DNA of 64,000 nt from Solwaraspora sp. WMMD1047 (GTDB taxonomy: Bacteria; Actinomycetota; Actinomycetes; Mycobacteriales; Micromonosporaceae). Positions 26,822 through 35,578 of this stretch are shown here, one piece after another. How positions within the stretch are numbered: the first letter of the stretch is position 1; each line of letters starts with the position of its first letter. The position numbers and the translations under genes are program-made. The notes beneath the pieces were generated by a model, which worked only from the letters and a program-made list of their open reading frames with translations, did not search any database and was not told the DNA's origin. The stretch lies in NCBI RefSeq assembly GCF_029626155.1, contig NZ_JARUBL010000001.1:558001-622000 (forward strand), read 5' to 3'.

Positions 26822-27266
26822 TGGAGCTGATGCGGAGTCCCGTGCCGATGGGTCGGGGACGGAGCTTCGTTTTGCCTTCAGGCCGCGAGGGCAGATCACG
26901 TTCGGCTTCTCCATTCGCAATCCCGGTCCGTGGCCGGTGACGATCACCGGTGTCGGTGGCGAACCTGCTGATCAGGGTCCGCTGAAGGTCACACGGCTGG
27001 CGGTGAACCAGGCCGAGGAGGCCGGCGCGGCCGTGTTCGACCCGGTTGCGGCGACGTCGTTCAGCTCGGTCAAGGTGGACGCCGGCGAGGAGCTGCCGGT
27101 CTTCGTCACGCTCACGATCCCGGACGTGCAGATGTCCTCCGGGTCAGGACTCTCGATCGACAGCCTCGGGGTCACCTACGAGATGCTCGGTGTGCCTCGC
27201 CACCAGCAGGTGCCGATGGGCTTCCGGCTGCTGGTTTACTCCGCAAACGGATACATCCCACGTTGA
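26822..27266 (+). pseudogene. 3' remnant of an unknown gene, beheaded
   Basis: An open frame without a plausible start reads HGADAESRADGSGTELRFAF..., then ITFGFSIRNPGPWPVTITGVGGE and a beta-rich tail ending SANGYIPR. This looks like the C-terminal Ig-like half of a larger exported or membrane protein. The 5' part is replaced by the Rpn remnant on its left, and an intact Rpn gene abuts it on the right, so an insertion or recombination removed the promoter and N-terminus. Confidence 0.65.
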
Positions 27267-27307
27267 TTGCGCACGGCTTGCCTCATGCCTTGACGAGCGT
27301 AAGTGGA

Positions 27308-28222
27308 CTACGGGCGGGTGACCTCGTCGGTGGTCGTGGCGGTGACGGCGCGTTGGAGCCAGGTGTCGAGCCGGTCGTGGTCGGTGCAAGCGAGGATCTG
27401 CTCACGGATCGCGTCGGGCACCACGATTCCACGCGTCTCCAGCACCCTGATGACCGACCGACCCTCACCGAGGGCTTCGCCCTCAGCCCTGCCCTCCGCC
27501 TTGCCTTCAGCCTTCCCTCGGGCTTCGGCTTGGGCGTCGATGCGCTGGAAGAGTTCGCTGTGGTATCTGGGGTCGACAGCGGTGCTCATGAATGCCTCCC
27601 ATCGAGCACGGGGTGCCTGGGGCAGCCCGGCCAGCACTATGTCATAGTACAAGATCGCCTTCTTCGGGCCGAGTGTTTGCAGTGCCTCGGCCAGCGCCGG
27701 GAAGACGGCGTCCACCTCCGGGTCGCCGCCGTGGCAGATCGCGGAGAGAACGGCCAGGGCCGGGTGGGTGCGGGCCACGTCGATCTCGATCAACAGGGGT
27801 ACGTCGGTCGGGGTGAAGATGAACGGCCGCAGCGGCAGGCTGAGCCCCTCGAATTCGAACATCCCCCGGTAGCGGCGGGCGATACCCGGATCGGGGCAGA
27901 AGACGATCAACGCGGCGTTGACTTTGAGTTCGGTTTCGAGCTGGGCGACGTAGAGCTTCCAGGTCCAGCGCTTGGTGGGGTCCCAGCGGCGCTGCACCTC
28001 CATCACGGCCGCGAGGACCGGCTGGTCAGCCGCGTCGCAGTAGAGCAGCATCCCGTCGGCGTGATAGGTGCGGGGGACCAGGACCCGTACGTCGGTCGGG
28101 TGGGTGCGGGCGTGATGGTAGTCGGGAACCTTGACGTCGAACAGATGCGCGAGTAGCCAGGTGACCAGGCCGGGGTCCAGTTTGGCCAATGCGATCGGCG
28201 ACTCGTGCTCACCACTGGGCAT
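27308..28222 (-). CDS. Rpn-family recombination-promoting nuclease/transposase-like protein
   Basis: 304 residues of PD-(D/E)XK nuclease type. Residues about 15-130 hold the nuclease core: H(A/P)TDVRVLVPR supplies the acidic strand and VMEVQRRWDPTKRWTWKLYVAQLE the E-x-Q signature with a following helix. The C-terminus (about 205-304) is a charged coiled linker (GKAEGKAEGRAEGEALGEG) and a small helical tail. Relatives promote recA-independent recombination, and many copies occur per actinomycete genome. A truncated, duplicated copy of the tail lies 560 bases away on the same strand. Confidence 0.85.
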   Translation of the reverse strand: MPSGEHESPIALAKLDPGLVTWLLAHLFDVKVPDYHHARTHPTDVRVLVPRTYHADGMLLYCDAADQPVLAAVMEVQRRWDPTKRWTWKLYVAQLETELKVNAALIVFCPDPGIARRYRGMFEFEGLSLPLRPFIFTPTDVPLLIEIDVARTHPALAVLSAICHGGDPEVDAVFPALAEALQTLGPKKAILYYDIVLAGLPQAPRARWEAFMSTAVDPRYHSELFQRIDAQAEARGKAEGKAEGRAEGEALGEGRSVIRVLETRGIVVPDAIREQILACTDHDRLDTWLQRAVTATTTDEVTRP

Positions 28223-28386
28223 ATCAGCAACCTATGTGGACGGACCGACAACGAGACGGTCAACGAGTCCGTCGAATGGTTCTCACATTAGGCGCGGAAT
28301 AATGGCCAATTACTGATATCACCCACCCAGCCGTGAAATGCCCGACACAATGCCCTCGACGGATGCGACAGGACCAGGGGGCGGCC

Positions 28387-29253
28387 ATGGCGATCTCCGA
28401 AGTTAGTTCAGCTTCGACGACCTGGGTGCCGCGCGCCGGGCACCGGATCCACGCCGAGCTGACCCCCGGCACCGGCGACCCGATCGTCCTGCTGCACGGC
28501 TTCCCCGACAACCTGCATCTCTACGACGACCTGATGCCGCACCTCGGGCAGCGGCCCGTGGTCCGGTTCGACTTCCTCGGCTGGGGCCGCTCGGACAAGC
28601 CGGCCGGATACCCGTACACCGCCGACAACCAGACCGGCGACCTGGCCGCCGTCCTCGACCACCTTGACCTGCGCGACGTGGTACTCGTCGCCCACGACGC
28701 CTCCGGGCCACCGGCGATCGACTGGGCGCTGCTGCATCCGTACCGGATAAAGGCCCTGGTCCTGCTCAACACCTATTATCACCTGACCCTCGGGCTGCGC
28801 CGGCCGCCGGCGATCGCGCTCTTCTCCACGCCGGTGCTGCGGGTCGCCGCCCGGCGGGTGGTCAGCCGGTGGCGGGCCGCCGACCGGCGCCTCTACCGCT
28901 GGCAGGTCGGCCGGTTCATCACCGACCGGCAGCGCCGGGACGAGGTGGTGCCCGCCCTCTACGAGCAGTTCGCCGCAGCCCAGCCGGCCTTCTGGCGGCT
29001 CAACACCGACCTGTTCGGCACCCTGCTGGCCCGCAGACGGCGACTCGCCGACCTGCGCCGCTTCGACCGCCCGGTCCGGATCGTCTTCGGCGCCCGGGAC
29101 CGCTACCTCAGCCCCCGGGTCGCCCGGCGGCTCGCGAACCTCTTCCCGGCGGCGAACCTGGAGTTGATCGAGGACGCCAGCCACTACGTCCAGATCGACG
29201 CCCCCACCCGCACCGCCCTCGCCATCCTGACCGCCGGCCAACCGGTCACCTGA
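28387..29253 (+). CDS. alpha/beta hydrolase with Asp nucleophile (epoxide hydrolase/dehalogenase type)
   Basis: 288 residues. The oxyanion motif HGFPDN (about 37-42), the nucleophile elbow VAHDASG in which Asp replaces the usual Ser, the acid in FGARDRYLSP and the catalytic His in DASHYVQID make a complete Asp-Asp-His triad of epoxide hydrolases and haloalkane dehalogenases. HGFPD favours epoxide hydrolase. ATG 28387 is chosen because the hydrolase fold starts about 25 residues later; the frame is open from 28333. It converges on the ABC permease gene with only seven bases between. Confidence 0.85.
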   Translation: MAISEVSSASTTWVPRAGHRIHAELTPGTGDPIVLLHGFPDNLHLYDDLMPHLGQRPVVRFDFLGWGRSDKPAGYPYTADNQTGDLAAVLDHLDLRDVVLVAHDASGPPAIDWALLHPYRIKALVLLNTYYHLTLGLRRPPAIALFSTPVLRVAARRVVSRWRAADRRLYRWQVGRFITDRQRRDEVVPALYEQFAAAQPAFWRLNTDLFGTLLARRRRLADLRRFDRPVRIVFGARDRYLSPRVARRLANLFPAANLELIEDASHYVQIDAPTRTALAILTAGQPVT

Positions 29254-29260
29254 GTAGCAG

Positions 29261-30934
29261 TCAGCCTCGGGACTTGGCCTTTTCCGCAGCGGCCTTCAGC
29301 GCCTCGGTCTCGGCTCGGCCGGCGAACTCGTCGAGCCAGCCGCCGTCGCCGCGCGGCCGGCCCAGCCCGGGGTAGCGCAGCCGGGCGAAGGTCTCCGGCA
29401 GCCGCCGCGACAACTGGCCGATCGCCAGCGCGCCCAACCCCCAGGCCACCAGTCCGGCGTTCAGCACCGCCACCACGACGGTGGCCACCGGGAACCAGCC
29501 CGGCAGCCAGTCCGGCCCGACCGCCAGCAGGATCGCCGCCGCGATGGCCGGCGCGGCGATCAGTCCGTTCAGCCAGAGCGCGAGCTGGATGACGAACTGG
29601 TTCTCGCCCGCGTCGGTGGCGTTGATCCGGCGGTGCGGGTCCACCCCGGGCGTCACGCCCAGCACCGACAGCAGCACCGCCAGCCCGCTACCGGTGCAGA
29701 TCAGCGCCAGCAGCCCGGCGAATACCGGCAGTGCCAGGTGGTGGCCGCCGGTGACGATGATCATGATCGCCGAGAGCGCCACCGCCGGGATTCCGAAGAA
29801 GATCACCAGGCCGATCTGCCGGCCGCGTACGTCGGCCCGCACGGCGCGCGGGTGCTGGCCGACGACGAGCTGCCACAGGGCGGTGCCGTCCTGGCCGTAC
29901 AGGTTGGCGCCGCTGAGCCCCACCATCATCGCCACCCCGACCCCGGCCAGGGTCGCCAACTGCGGTATCCCGGCAAGGTAGCCGTACGCCGCCAGAAACA
30001 GCCCGAACCAGATCGACGAGCGGATCTCCAGGCTCCGCCACGGATCCCGCCACCAGGTCCGCAGCTCCTTGCCGACGACCGCGCCCAGCTCACCGGGCGG
30101 CAGCACGGCGGGCCGGTTGAGCACCCGGGCGCCGATCGGCCGCCGGCTGCGCCGCGCGGTGCGGTTGCCGACGTACGGGGTGAGCAGCGCCAACGCGGCC
30201 AGCACCGCCAACCCCGCACCGACTGCGAGCAGCCCGAGCCAACCAGCTGCCGAGCCGTAGGCACCGGAGCCCGCCGCGTCGACCGCCCGGATCGGCCAGC
30301 CGGCCGGCGACCAGCCGAGTGCGGTGCTCGCCGGGCCGGGCAGGCCCTCGTCCAGGAACCGTGGCACGGCGTTGACGACCGGCGAGATGATCAACCAGCC
30401 GACCATCAGGCTGGCGATCAGCAGCCCGTACTGGATCGCCGCGATCTCCACCCCGAGCTGGGTGCGCATCGCGGCGCCGAGCAGCGCGTACGCGGTGCGG
30501 GAGACCGCCACGCAGAGGACCAGGAACAGCACCACGGCCGGGACCGCGACGAGGGTCGCGACCACCGACCCGGACCGGACGCCGTGCCCGATCAGTGCCA
30601 GCACGGCCAGCGCGGTGACCGCGCCACCGACCCCCACGAACGCGGAGGCGAGCAGTCCCGCCGCGAGCCGGCGGCGGGGCAGCGGCAGCAGGGTGAAGTA
30701 CTCCGGCCGCAGCACCGCGGCGCCGGAGGTGAGGATCGGCCCGACCAGCCAGCCGACGAACCAGCCGACCAGCAGCAGCGTCAGCACGTCGGCGCGGGCG
30801 GTCGGCGCGGCCAGTAGCACCGCGGCCCAGGTGAGCGCGGCGGCGGCCAGGCCGAGCACCGCGCCCCAGGTGCGTTTCAGGCTCGGGCTGTGCCGCCGGA
30901 TGGCGAAGGTGAGGCGGATCAGCTCCCCAACCAC
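29261..30934 (-). CDS. ABC exporter permease, ABC-2 type
   Basis: 557-residue membrane protein with about 12 hydrophobic segments in two halves, separated by a loop with GELGAVVGKELRTWWRDPWRSLEIRSS (about 280-306), the amphipathic elbow seen before the second half of such permeases. GTG 30934 overlaps the end of the ATP-binding gene by 16 bases, so the two are translated together. The transported substrate is unknown. The C-terminus is charged and cytoplasmic (AETEALKAAAEKAKS). Confidence 0.85.
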   Translation of the reverse strand: MVGELIRLTFAIRRHSPSLKRTWGAVLGLAAAALTWAAVLLAAPTARADVLTLLLVGWFVGWLVGPILTSGAAVLRPEYFTLLPLPRRRLAAGLLASAFVGVGGAVTALAVLALIGHGVRSGSVVATLVAVPAVVLFLVLCVAVSRTAYALLGAAMRTQLGVEIAAIQYGLLIASLMVGWLIISPVVNAVPRFLDEGLPGPASTALGWSPAGWPIRAVDAAGSGAYGSAAGWLGLLAVGAGLAVLAALALLTPYVGNRTARRSRRPIGARVLNRPAVLPPGELGAVVGKELRTWWRDPWRSLEIRSSIWFGLFLAAYGYLAGIPQLATLAGVGVAMMVGLSGANLYGQDGTALWQLVVGQHPRAVRADVRGRQIGLVIFFGIPAVALSAIMIIVTGGHHLALPVFAGLLALICTGSGLAVLLSVLGVTPGVDPHRRINATDAGENQFVIQLALWLNGLIAAPAIAAAILLAVGPDWLPGWFPVATVVVAVLNAGLVAWGLGALAIGQLSRRLPETFARLRYPGLGRPRGDGGWLDEFAGRAETEALKAAAEKAKSRG

Positions 30935-31680
30935 GTCAGCTCGTCCTCCGTCGCGGCGCGCTCGCCGACCAGCCCCACGAACACGTCCTCCAGGCGCGAC
31001 CCGGCGCGTACCTCGTCGAGGGTGCCGTCGGCCAGTACCCGCCCCTCGGCGATGATCGCCACCCGGTCGCAGATCTCCTCGACCAGGCCCATCACGTGCG
31101 ACGAGATCACCACCGCGCCGCCGGCGGCCACGAACCGGCGCAGGATGCGGCGCAGCACCCGCGCCGACACCGGGTCGACCGGCTCGAACGGCTCGTCGAG
31201 CACCAGCGCCTTCGGGTTGTGCAGTAGCGCGGTGGCCAGCCCGATCTTCTTGCGCATGCCCGTCGAGTACTCGATCACCAGCACGCCCCGGTCGTCGGCC
31301 TCGTCGAGCTCCAGCACCGTCAGCAGTTCCCGGGCCCGTTCCCGGACGTGCCCGGGTTCCATGCCGCGCAGGGTCCCCCAGTAGTGCAGCAGCTCGCCGC
31401 CGGTCAGCCGCTCGGGCAGCGCCAACCCGTCCGGCAGCACCCCCAGCATCGCCTTGGCCCGGACCGGCTCGGCCCAGACGTCGACGCCGTGCACGTACGC
31501 GGTCCCGGAGTCGGGGCGCAGCAGGCCGACGGCCATCGCCAGCGAGGTGGTCTTGCCGGCGCCGTTCGGGCCGACCAGCCCGGTCAGCGACCCGGCCGGC
31601 ACCCGCAGCGTGACGTGGTCGGCGGCCAGCCGGCCGGAGAAGTCCTTGGTGAGCCCGTCGAGATGGAACGCGGCGGTCAT
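30919..31680 (-). CDS. ABC exporter ATP-binding protein
   Basis: 253 residues. Walker A GPNGAGKTTS (about 38-47), Q-loop region replaced by GVLPDGLALPERLTGGELL, signature YSTGMRKKIGLA in place of LSGGQ, Walker B ALVLDEPFEPVDP, and H-loop SSHV are all visible. The YSTGMRKK signature is typical of ABC-2 drug/antibiotic exporters. ATG 31680 is preferred over 31707 because homology starts there. It partners the overlapping permease. Confidence 0.9.
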   Translation of the reverse strand: MTAAFHLDGLTKDFSGRLAADHVTLRVPAGSLTGLVGPNGAGKTTSLAMAVGLLRPDSGTAYVHGVDVWAEPVRAKAMLGVLPDGLALPERLTGGELLHYWGTLRGMEPGHVRERARELLTVLELDEADDRGVLVIEYSTGMRKKIGLATALLHNPKALVLDEPFEPVDPVSARVLRRILRRFVAAGGAVVISSHVMGLVEEICDRVAIIAEGRVLADGTLDEVRAGSRLEDVFVGLVGERAATEDELTWLGS

Positions 31681-32111
31681 GCGAACCCGGCTACTTGCCC
31701 TGATCAACCGGGTCGGATGATCAGTGCCGGTACTCCCGGGGTCGCAGCAGCATCGCGACGAGCATCGCCGGCAGCATGATCACGTGCCCACCGGGTGTTG
31801 TGCGTTGGCGAGGCCGACGGCCGTGGTCAGGAACGAGGCCGCGGCCAACGCGTCGAGGCACGCTTCACGGCACCACTCTCGCGCCGGCGCCGGCCAGGGT
31901 CAACGCATCTCGAACGACCGTCTGCACTTGACTGAACCCGAACAGATCGTTCATTGTCGATGTGCGGCGACGAAGGGCCGGGACACCGGGCAGCCCTGCT
32001 CTCTGTCTGCCGGCACACACCGCTGCGCCAGGGCACGCAGATCACACGGGACCCGAGGATCCACCGAGCGGGCACACAACGGTTTTCACCTGGAACGGAG
32101 GCACCACCCCG
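31681..32111. other. 431-base divergent gap with a possible decayed membrane-gene tail
   Basis: On the minus strand at about 31722-31790 an uninterrupted tail reads HVIMLPAMLVAMLLRP..EYRH and a stop; a second frame just upstream reads LDALAAASFLTTAVGLANAQHPVG. Together they resemble the end of a small membrane protein split by a frameshift. On the plus strand TTGACT at 31928-31933 may be the -35 of the esterase promoter, with no good -10. Nothing else was found. Confidence 0.35.
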
Positions 32112-33401
32112 ATGAGAAAGCACCGATCGTGGTTCGGCGCGCTGGCGGTGACGGGAGCACTCGTCCTGGCCACCGGCGCGGCGACCGTGGCAGCCGGAGC
32201 CGCCACGAATGATCCAGTCGGCACCCTCGCCGCCACCGCCGGTTGTGGCCGGAACCCCACCCTCACCAACGGCACCCACACGATCTCCAGCGGCGGCCAG
32301 AACCGCAGCTTCATCCTGCGGCTCCCCGCCAACTACAACAACAACACCCAGTACCGGCTGATCGTCGGCCTGCACTGGCTCAACGGCTCGGCCAGCAATG
32401 TCGCCAACGGCGGCTACTACGGGCTGCAGGAGCTGTCGAACAACACCGCCATCCTGGTCGCGCCGCAGGGTCTCAACGCCGGCTGGGCCAACTCCGGCGG
32501 CCAGGACGTCACCTTCATCGACAACATGCTCACCCGGCTCGAGAACGACCTCTGCATCGACACCAGCCAGCGGTTCGCGCTCGGCTTCAGCTACGGCGGC
32601 GGCATGAGCTACTCGCTCGCCTGTTCCCGGCCGAACGTCTTCCGGGCGGTAGCCGTCTTCAGCGGTGCCCAGCTCAGCGGCTGCAGCGGCGGCACCCAGC
32701 CGGTCGCGTACTTCGGCATCCACGGCATCAGCGACTCGGTCCTCAACATCTCGCAGGGGCGGTCGCTGCGGGACCGGTTCGTCAGCAACAACGGCTGCAC
32801 CCCGCAGAGCCCGCGCGAGCCCTCGTCGGGGAGCCGGACCCACATCACCACCGTCTACTCCGGCTGCCGGGCCGGCTACCCGGTCCAGTGGGCCGCGTTC
32901 GACGGCGGTCACATCTTCTCGCCGGTGGACGGCTCCACCGCCGACAACGCCGCGCAGACCTGGACCAAGAACGAGGTGTGGCGCTTCTTCTCGCAGTTCG
33001 CCAGCGCGACGCCCCCGCCGCCCACCAGCACCCCGCCGCCCCCGACCAGCACCCCGCCGCCGCCCACCACCACCCCGCCGCCGCCGACCACCACTCCGCC
33101 GCCCGGCCAGGGTGGCTGCACCGCCTCGGTGTCGCTGAACTCGTGGACGGGTGGCTTCGTGGCAACGGTGCGGGTGACCGCCGGCTCCGCGGCCATCAAC
33201 GGCTGGAACGTCACCATGACGCTGCCGTCCGGTGCCGCGGTCACCAACACCTGGAACGCCTCGGCCAGTGGTAGCACCGGCAGCGTCCGGTTCACAAACG
33301 TCAGCTACAACGGCCGGGTCAATGCCGGGCAGACCACCGAATTCGGATTCCAGGGCACCGGCAGCGCGGCCGGAATGACCCCCACCTGCAGCGCGAGCTG
33401 A
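32112..33401 (+). CDS. secreted CE1 esterase with CBM2 cellulose-binding domain
   Basis: 429 residues. Signal peptide (about 1-30), CE1/PHB-depolymerase-like esterase domain (about 38-300) with nucleophile S160 in GFSYGG and His in AFDGGH, then a 35-residue Pro/Thr linker (TPPPPTS repeats) and a CBM2 domain (about 335-429) with conserved Trp and terminal Cys pair. Such enzymes remove feruloyl or acetyl groups from hemicellulose. It is the cellulose-targeted member of three CE1 paralogues in the window; the other two end in ricin modules. ATG 32112 precedes the hydrophobic signal directly. Confidence 0.9.
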   Translation: MRKHRSWFGALAVTGALVLATGAATVAAGAATNDPVGTLAATAGCGRNPTLTNGTHTISSGGQNRSFILRLPANYNNNTQYRLIVGLHWLNGSASNVANGGYYGLQELSNNTAILVAPQGLNAGWANSGGQDVTFIDNMLTRLENDLCIDTSQRFALGFSYGGGMSYSLACSRPNVFRAVAVFSGAQLSGCSGGTQPVAYFGIHGISDSVLNISQGRSLRDRFVSNNGCTPQSPREPSSGSRTHITTVYSGCRAGYPVQWAAFDGGHIFSPVDGSTADNAAQTWTKNEVWRFFSQFASATPPPPTSTPPPPTSTPPPPTTTPPPPTTTPPPGQGGCTASVSLNSWTGGFVATVRVTAGSAAINGWNVTMTLPSGAAVTNTWNASASGSTGSVRFTNVSYNGRVNAGQTTEFGFQGTGSAAGMTPTCSAS

Positions 33402-33407
33402 AACGAT

Positions 33408-33444
33408 GCCGGGTGCCTGCGACACACGGTCGCAGGCACCCGGC
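33408..33444. terminator. 16-bp-stem terminator after the CE1-CBM2 gene
   Basis: Perfect arms at 33408-33423 and 33429-33444 (GCCGGGTGCCTGCGAC and complement) with a five-base loop, seven bases after the stop codon. Confidence 0.85.
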
Positions 33445-33652
33445 TCCATCGGTCGTCGATACCGCGCGTCGGGCCGACACATCGTCGGAATTTCGCCAGC
33501 TGTCCCCTTTTGGGGGATGCATCCGCCGGGGTAGGGTCTTGTCGATCTCTTCCCCGGGTGGCAATGCGGCGGGCGGCGCACACCCGGATGTGACTCATGG
33601 CCACGCGCTCCCAGCTATCCGCGTGGCCGCGTCCATCAGGAGGTATGCGGCT

Positions 33653-33694
33653 ATGCGACCTGTTCCCCAGCCCGATCGGCACCTCGTTTGGTGA
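33653..33694 (+). CDS. possible 13-codon leader peptide overlapping the LysE gene
   Basis: A short frame MRPVPQPDRHLVW starts at 33653, nine bases after a near-perfect AGGAGG (33638-33643), and its TGA overlaps the GTG start of the LysE gene (GTGA). The main gene has no ribosome site of its own, so it may be translated by coupling. The peptide is basic and proline-rich. Whether it is expressed is unproven. Confidence 0.45.
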   Translation: MRPVPQPDRHLVW

Positions 33695-34380
33695 GCGCGG
33701 AACTCGTCACGTTCGTCGGCGTGGCGGCCGGGATGGTGGTCCTTCCCGGAGCGGACTTCGCCGTGGTGGTGCGCAACGCCCTCGACGGCCGGAAACTCGG
33801 CCTGGCCACGGCCGGCGGCGTGGTCAGCGGGCTGCTCGTGCACTCGTCGCTCGCCGCCCTCGGAATCGCGGCGCTGATGGTCACCTCGGGTACGGCGTAC
33901 CGGGTGATCCAGTTCGTCGGGATGGGCTACCTCCTCTATCTGGGAATCCGGCTGTTGAGCAGCCCACCGGGCATGGGCGAGCCGTTGGACTGGCGTGGGA
34001 TCGACGTGCGCCGTCACCGGCGGATCGCCGGCGGCGGCCTCTGGCGCGCCTACCGGCAGGGCCTGGTGACCGACGTGACGAACCCCAAGGTCTTCGTCTT
34101 CTTCGCCAGCCTGATCCCGCAGTTCGTTCCCACCGGAGTGCCGGCGGTGCCGCGTACGGCGCTGTTGGCGCTACTTATCGTGTTGCTGGCCGTGCTCTGG
34201 TATCCCGTGCTCGCGGTGACGGTCGACCGGGCCGGCGGCTTCCTGCGGCGACCGGTGGCCGCCCGGACGGTGAACACCCTCGCCGGCCTCACCCTGCTCG
34301 GGTTGAGCCTGCACCTCGCCGTCGAACTGGCGGTGGATTTCGACTACGTGGACCCCTTCGGACTCCGGGCGGCCCGCTAG
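33691..34380 (+). CDS. LysE/RhtB-family amino-acid exporter
   Basis: 229 residues with six hydrophobic segments. The N-terminal GMVVLPGADFAVVVRNAL motif (normally PGP in the family, here LPGAD), the GLLVHSSLAALGIAAL helix and the GLVTDVTNPKVFVFFASLIPQF motif identify LysE/RhtB exporters of basic or neutral amino acids. GTG 33691 is used; TTG 33688 is adjacent. The start overlaps the stop of a possible leader peptide. Confidence 0.88.
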   Translation: MSAELVTFVGVAAGMVVLPGADFAVVVRNALDGRKLGLATAGGVVSGLLVHSSLAALGIAALMVTSGTAYRVIQFVGMGYLLYLGIRLLSSPPGMGEPLDWRGIDVRRHRRIAGGGLWRAYRQGLVTDVTNPKVFVFFASLIPQFVPTGVPAVPRTALLALLIVLLAVLWYPVLAVTVDRAGGFLRRPVAARTVNTLAGLTLLGLSLHLAVELAVDFDYVDPFGLRAAR

Positions 34381-34391
34381 CCGGTCGACGC

Positions 34392-34422
34392 TTGACTTCG
34401 AGTGCACTCGCAGTGGAACTCT
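34392..34422 (+). promoter_or_regulatory. MerR-type promoter/operator for the aldo/keto reductase
   Basis: TTGACT (34392-34397), a 19-base spacer holding the perfect 12-bp palindrome CGAGTGCACTCG (34399-34410), and a -10-like AACTCT (34417-34422). The overlong 19-base spacer with central dyad is the classic layout activated by MerR-family regulators, and this exact dyad is common before oxidoreductase genes. No MerR gene is in the window. Confidence 0.8.
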
Positions 34423-34462
34423 CGCGGGCGGCGGATGAGCCGACGCGAAGGAGCGCACGACA

Positions 34463-35422
34463 ATGGAGCAGCGGACCCTGGGCAGCATCGGGGATGTCAG
34501 CGTCCTCACCCTGGGCGGCGGCGGGCTCGGGCAGGTGTGGGGAGCGACCACCCGGGCGGAGGCCGTCGCCACCCTGCGGGAGGCGGTGGACGCCGGCATC
34601 GACCTGATCGACGTCGCGCCCGGCTACGGCGACGGCGAAGCGGAACTTGTGGTGGGCGAGGCGTTCGCCGGCAGGCTGCCGGCCGGCGTCCGGATGTCCA
34701 CCAAGTGCGCCCTCGGCACCCCGGACCCCGGGGACGTGCGGGCCATCCTGGAGAAGTCCCTCGACGACAGCCTGGCGCGGATGCGGTTGGACTTCGCCGA
34801 CATCTTCTTCCTGCACAGCCACCTCGCGGCGCGGGCCGAGCCCGGCCGGACCGGGCCGACGTCCGCCAGCCTCTTCGCCGACGTCGTGCGGCCCGCGCTT
34901 GCGGACCTGGTCCGGCGGGGCCGGATCGGAGCCTGGGGGATAACCGCCATCCAGGAGTCGGAGGCGGTCATCCGGGCGCTCGGGGAAGAGCCGGCCCCCG
35001 CGGTCGCCCAGTGCGTGACGAACCTGCTCGACTCGCCCGGCGACCTGGTGCCGAACGGGCCGGCACCGCGTACCCGGGACATCCTCACCGCCGCCAGCCG
35101 GCACGGGGTCGGCGTGATGGGCATCCGAGCCGTCGGGGCCGGCGCGTTCACCGACGCGGTCGACCGGGAGCTGCCGGCCGGGCACCCCACGACCGTCGAC
35201 TTCCGGCGGGCGGCGCCGCTGCGCGAGCTGGCCCGCGGGTACGGCGAGTCGCCCTCCTCGCTGGCCCACCGGTACGCGCTCTCGATGCCCGGCGTGGACA
35301 CCCTGGTGCTCGGGGTCAAGAACCGCGTGGAACTGCGGGAGTGCCTGGCGGCGGCGTCCGCCGGCAGGCTGTCGCCCGAGCTGATGGCGGCGATCGGGAC
35401 GGCGGTCGGGCGCCCGGAGTGA
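34463..35422 (+). CDS. aldo/keto reductase
   Basis: 319-residue NAD(P)H-dependent TIM-barrel reductase. The catalytic set D-Y-K-H is visible: IDVAPGYGDGEAE (Asp, Tyr), STKCAL (Lys) and FFLHSH (His). The C-terminus ends with the cofactor-binding LVLGVKNRVELRECL region. The substrate is unknown. A start at ATG 34463 is supported by GAAGGAG ten bases upstream, and it lies 40 bases after the MerR-type promoter, which suggests induction by an electrophile or drug. Confidence 0.9.
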   Translation: MEQRTLGSIGDVSVLTLGGGGLGQVWGATTRAEAVATLREAVDAGIDLIDVAPGYGDGEAELVVGEAFAGRLPAGVRMSTKCALGTPDPGDVRAILEKSLDDSLARMRLDFADIFFLHSHLAARAEPGRTGPTSASLFADVVRPALADLVRRGRIGAWGITAIQESEAVIRALGEEPAPAVAQCVTNLLDSPGDLVPNGPAPRTRDILTAASRHGVGVMGIRAVGAGAFTDAVDRELPAGHPTTVDFRRAAPLRELARGYGESPSSLAHRYALSMPGVDTLVLGVKNRVELRECLAAASAGRLSPELMAAIGTAVGRPE

Positions 35423-35450
35423 CGGCCGCCGCGGCGGGTTGGGCGCGGTC

Positions 35451-35480
35451 GTGTCCAACCGCGTCCAACCGTGTCCAGCA
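35451..35480 (+). repeat. three imperfect 10-bp direct repeats (GTGTCCAACC)
   Basis: GTGTCCAACC, GCGTCCAACC and GTGTCCAGCA follow one another in the 156-base gap upstream of the secreted protease gene. A phased repeat here could bind a regulator. Confidence 0.5.
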
Positions 35481-35578
35481 TCGGGCCCGCCCCGCGGACC
35501 CCGTTGCGACGATTACCGCTCGGCCGGGCCGTTCCGCCCGGTGCAGCCACACCAGTCCCCCTGTGATGGGAGCGGTGC

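Noticed and set aside
33446-33637. Possible riboswitch upstream of the LysE exporter
   Set aside because: I could not match the sequence to lysine, glycine or ydaO-type riboswitch consensus elements, and no clear multi-stem fold was evident.
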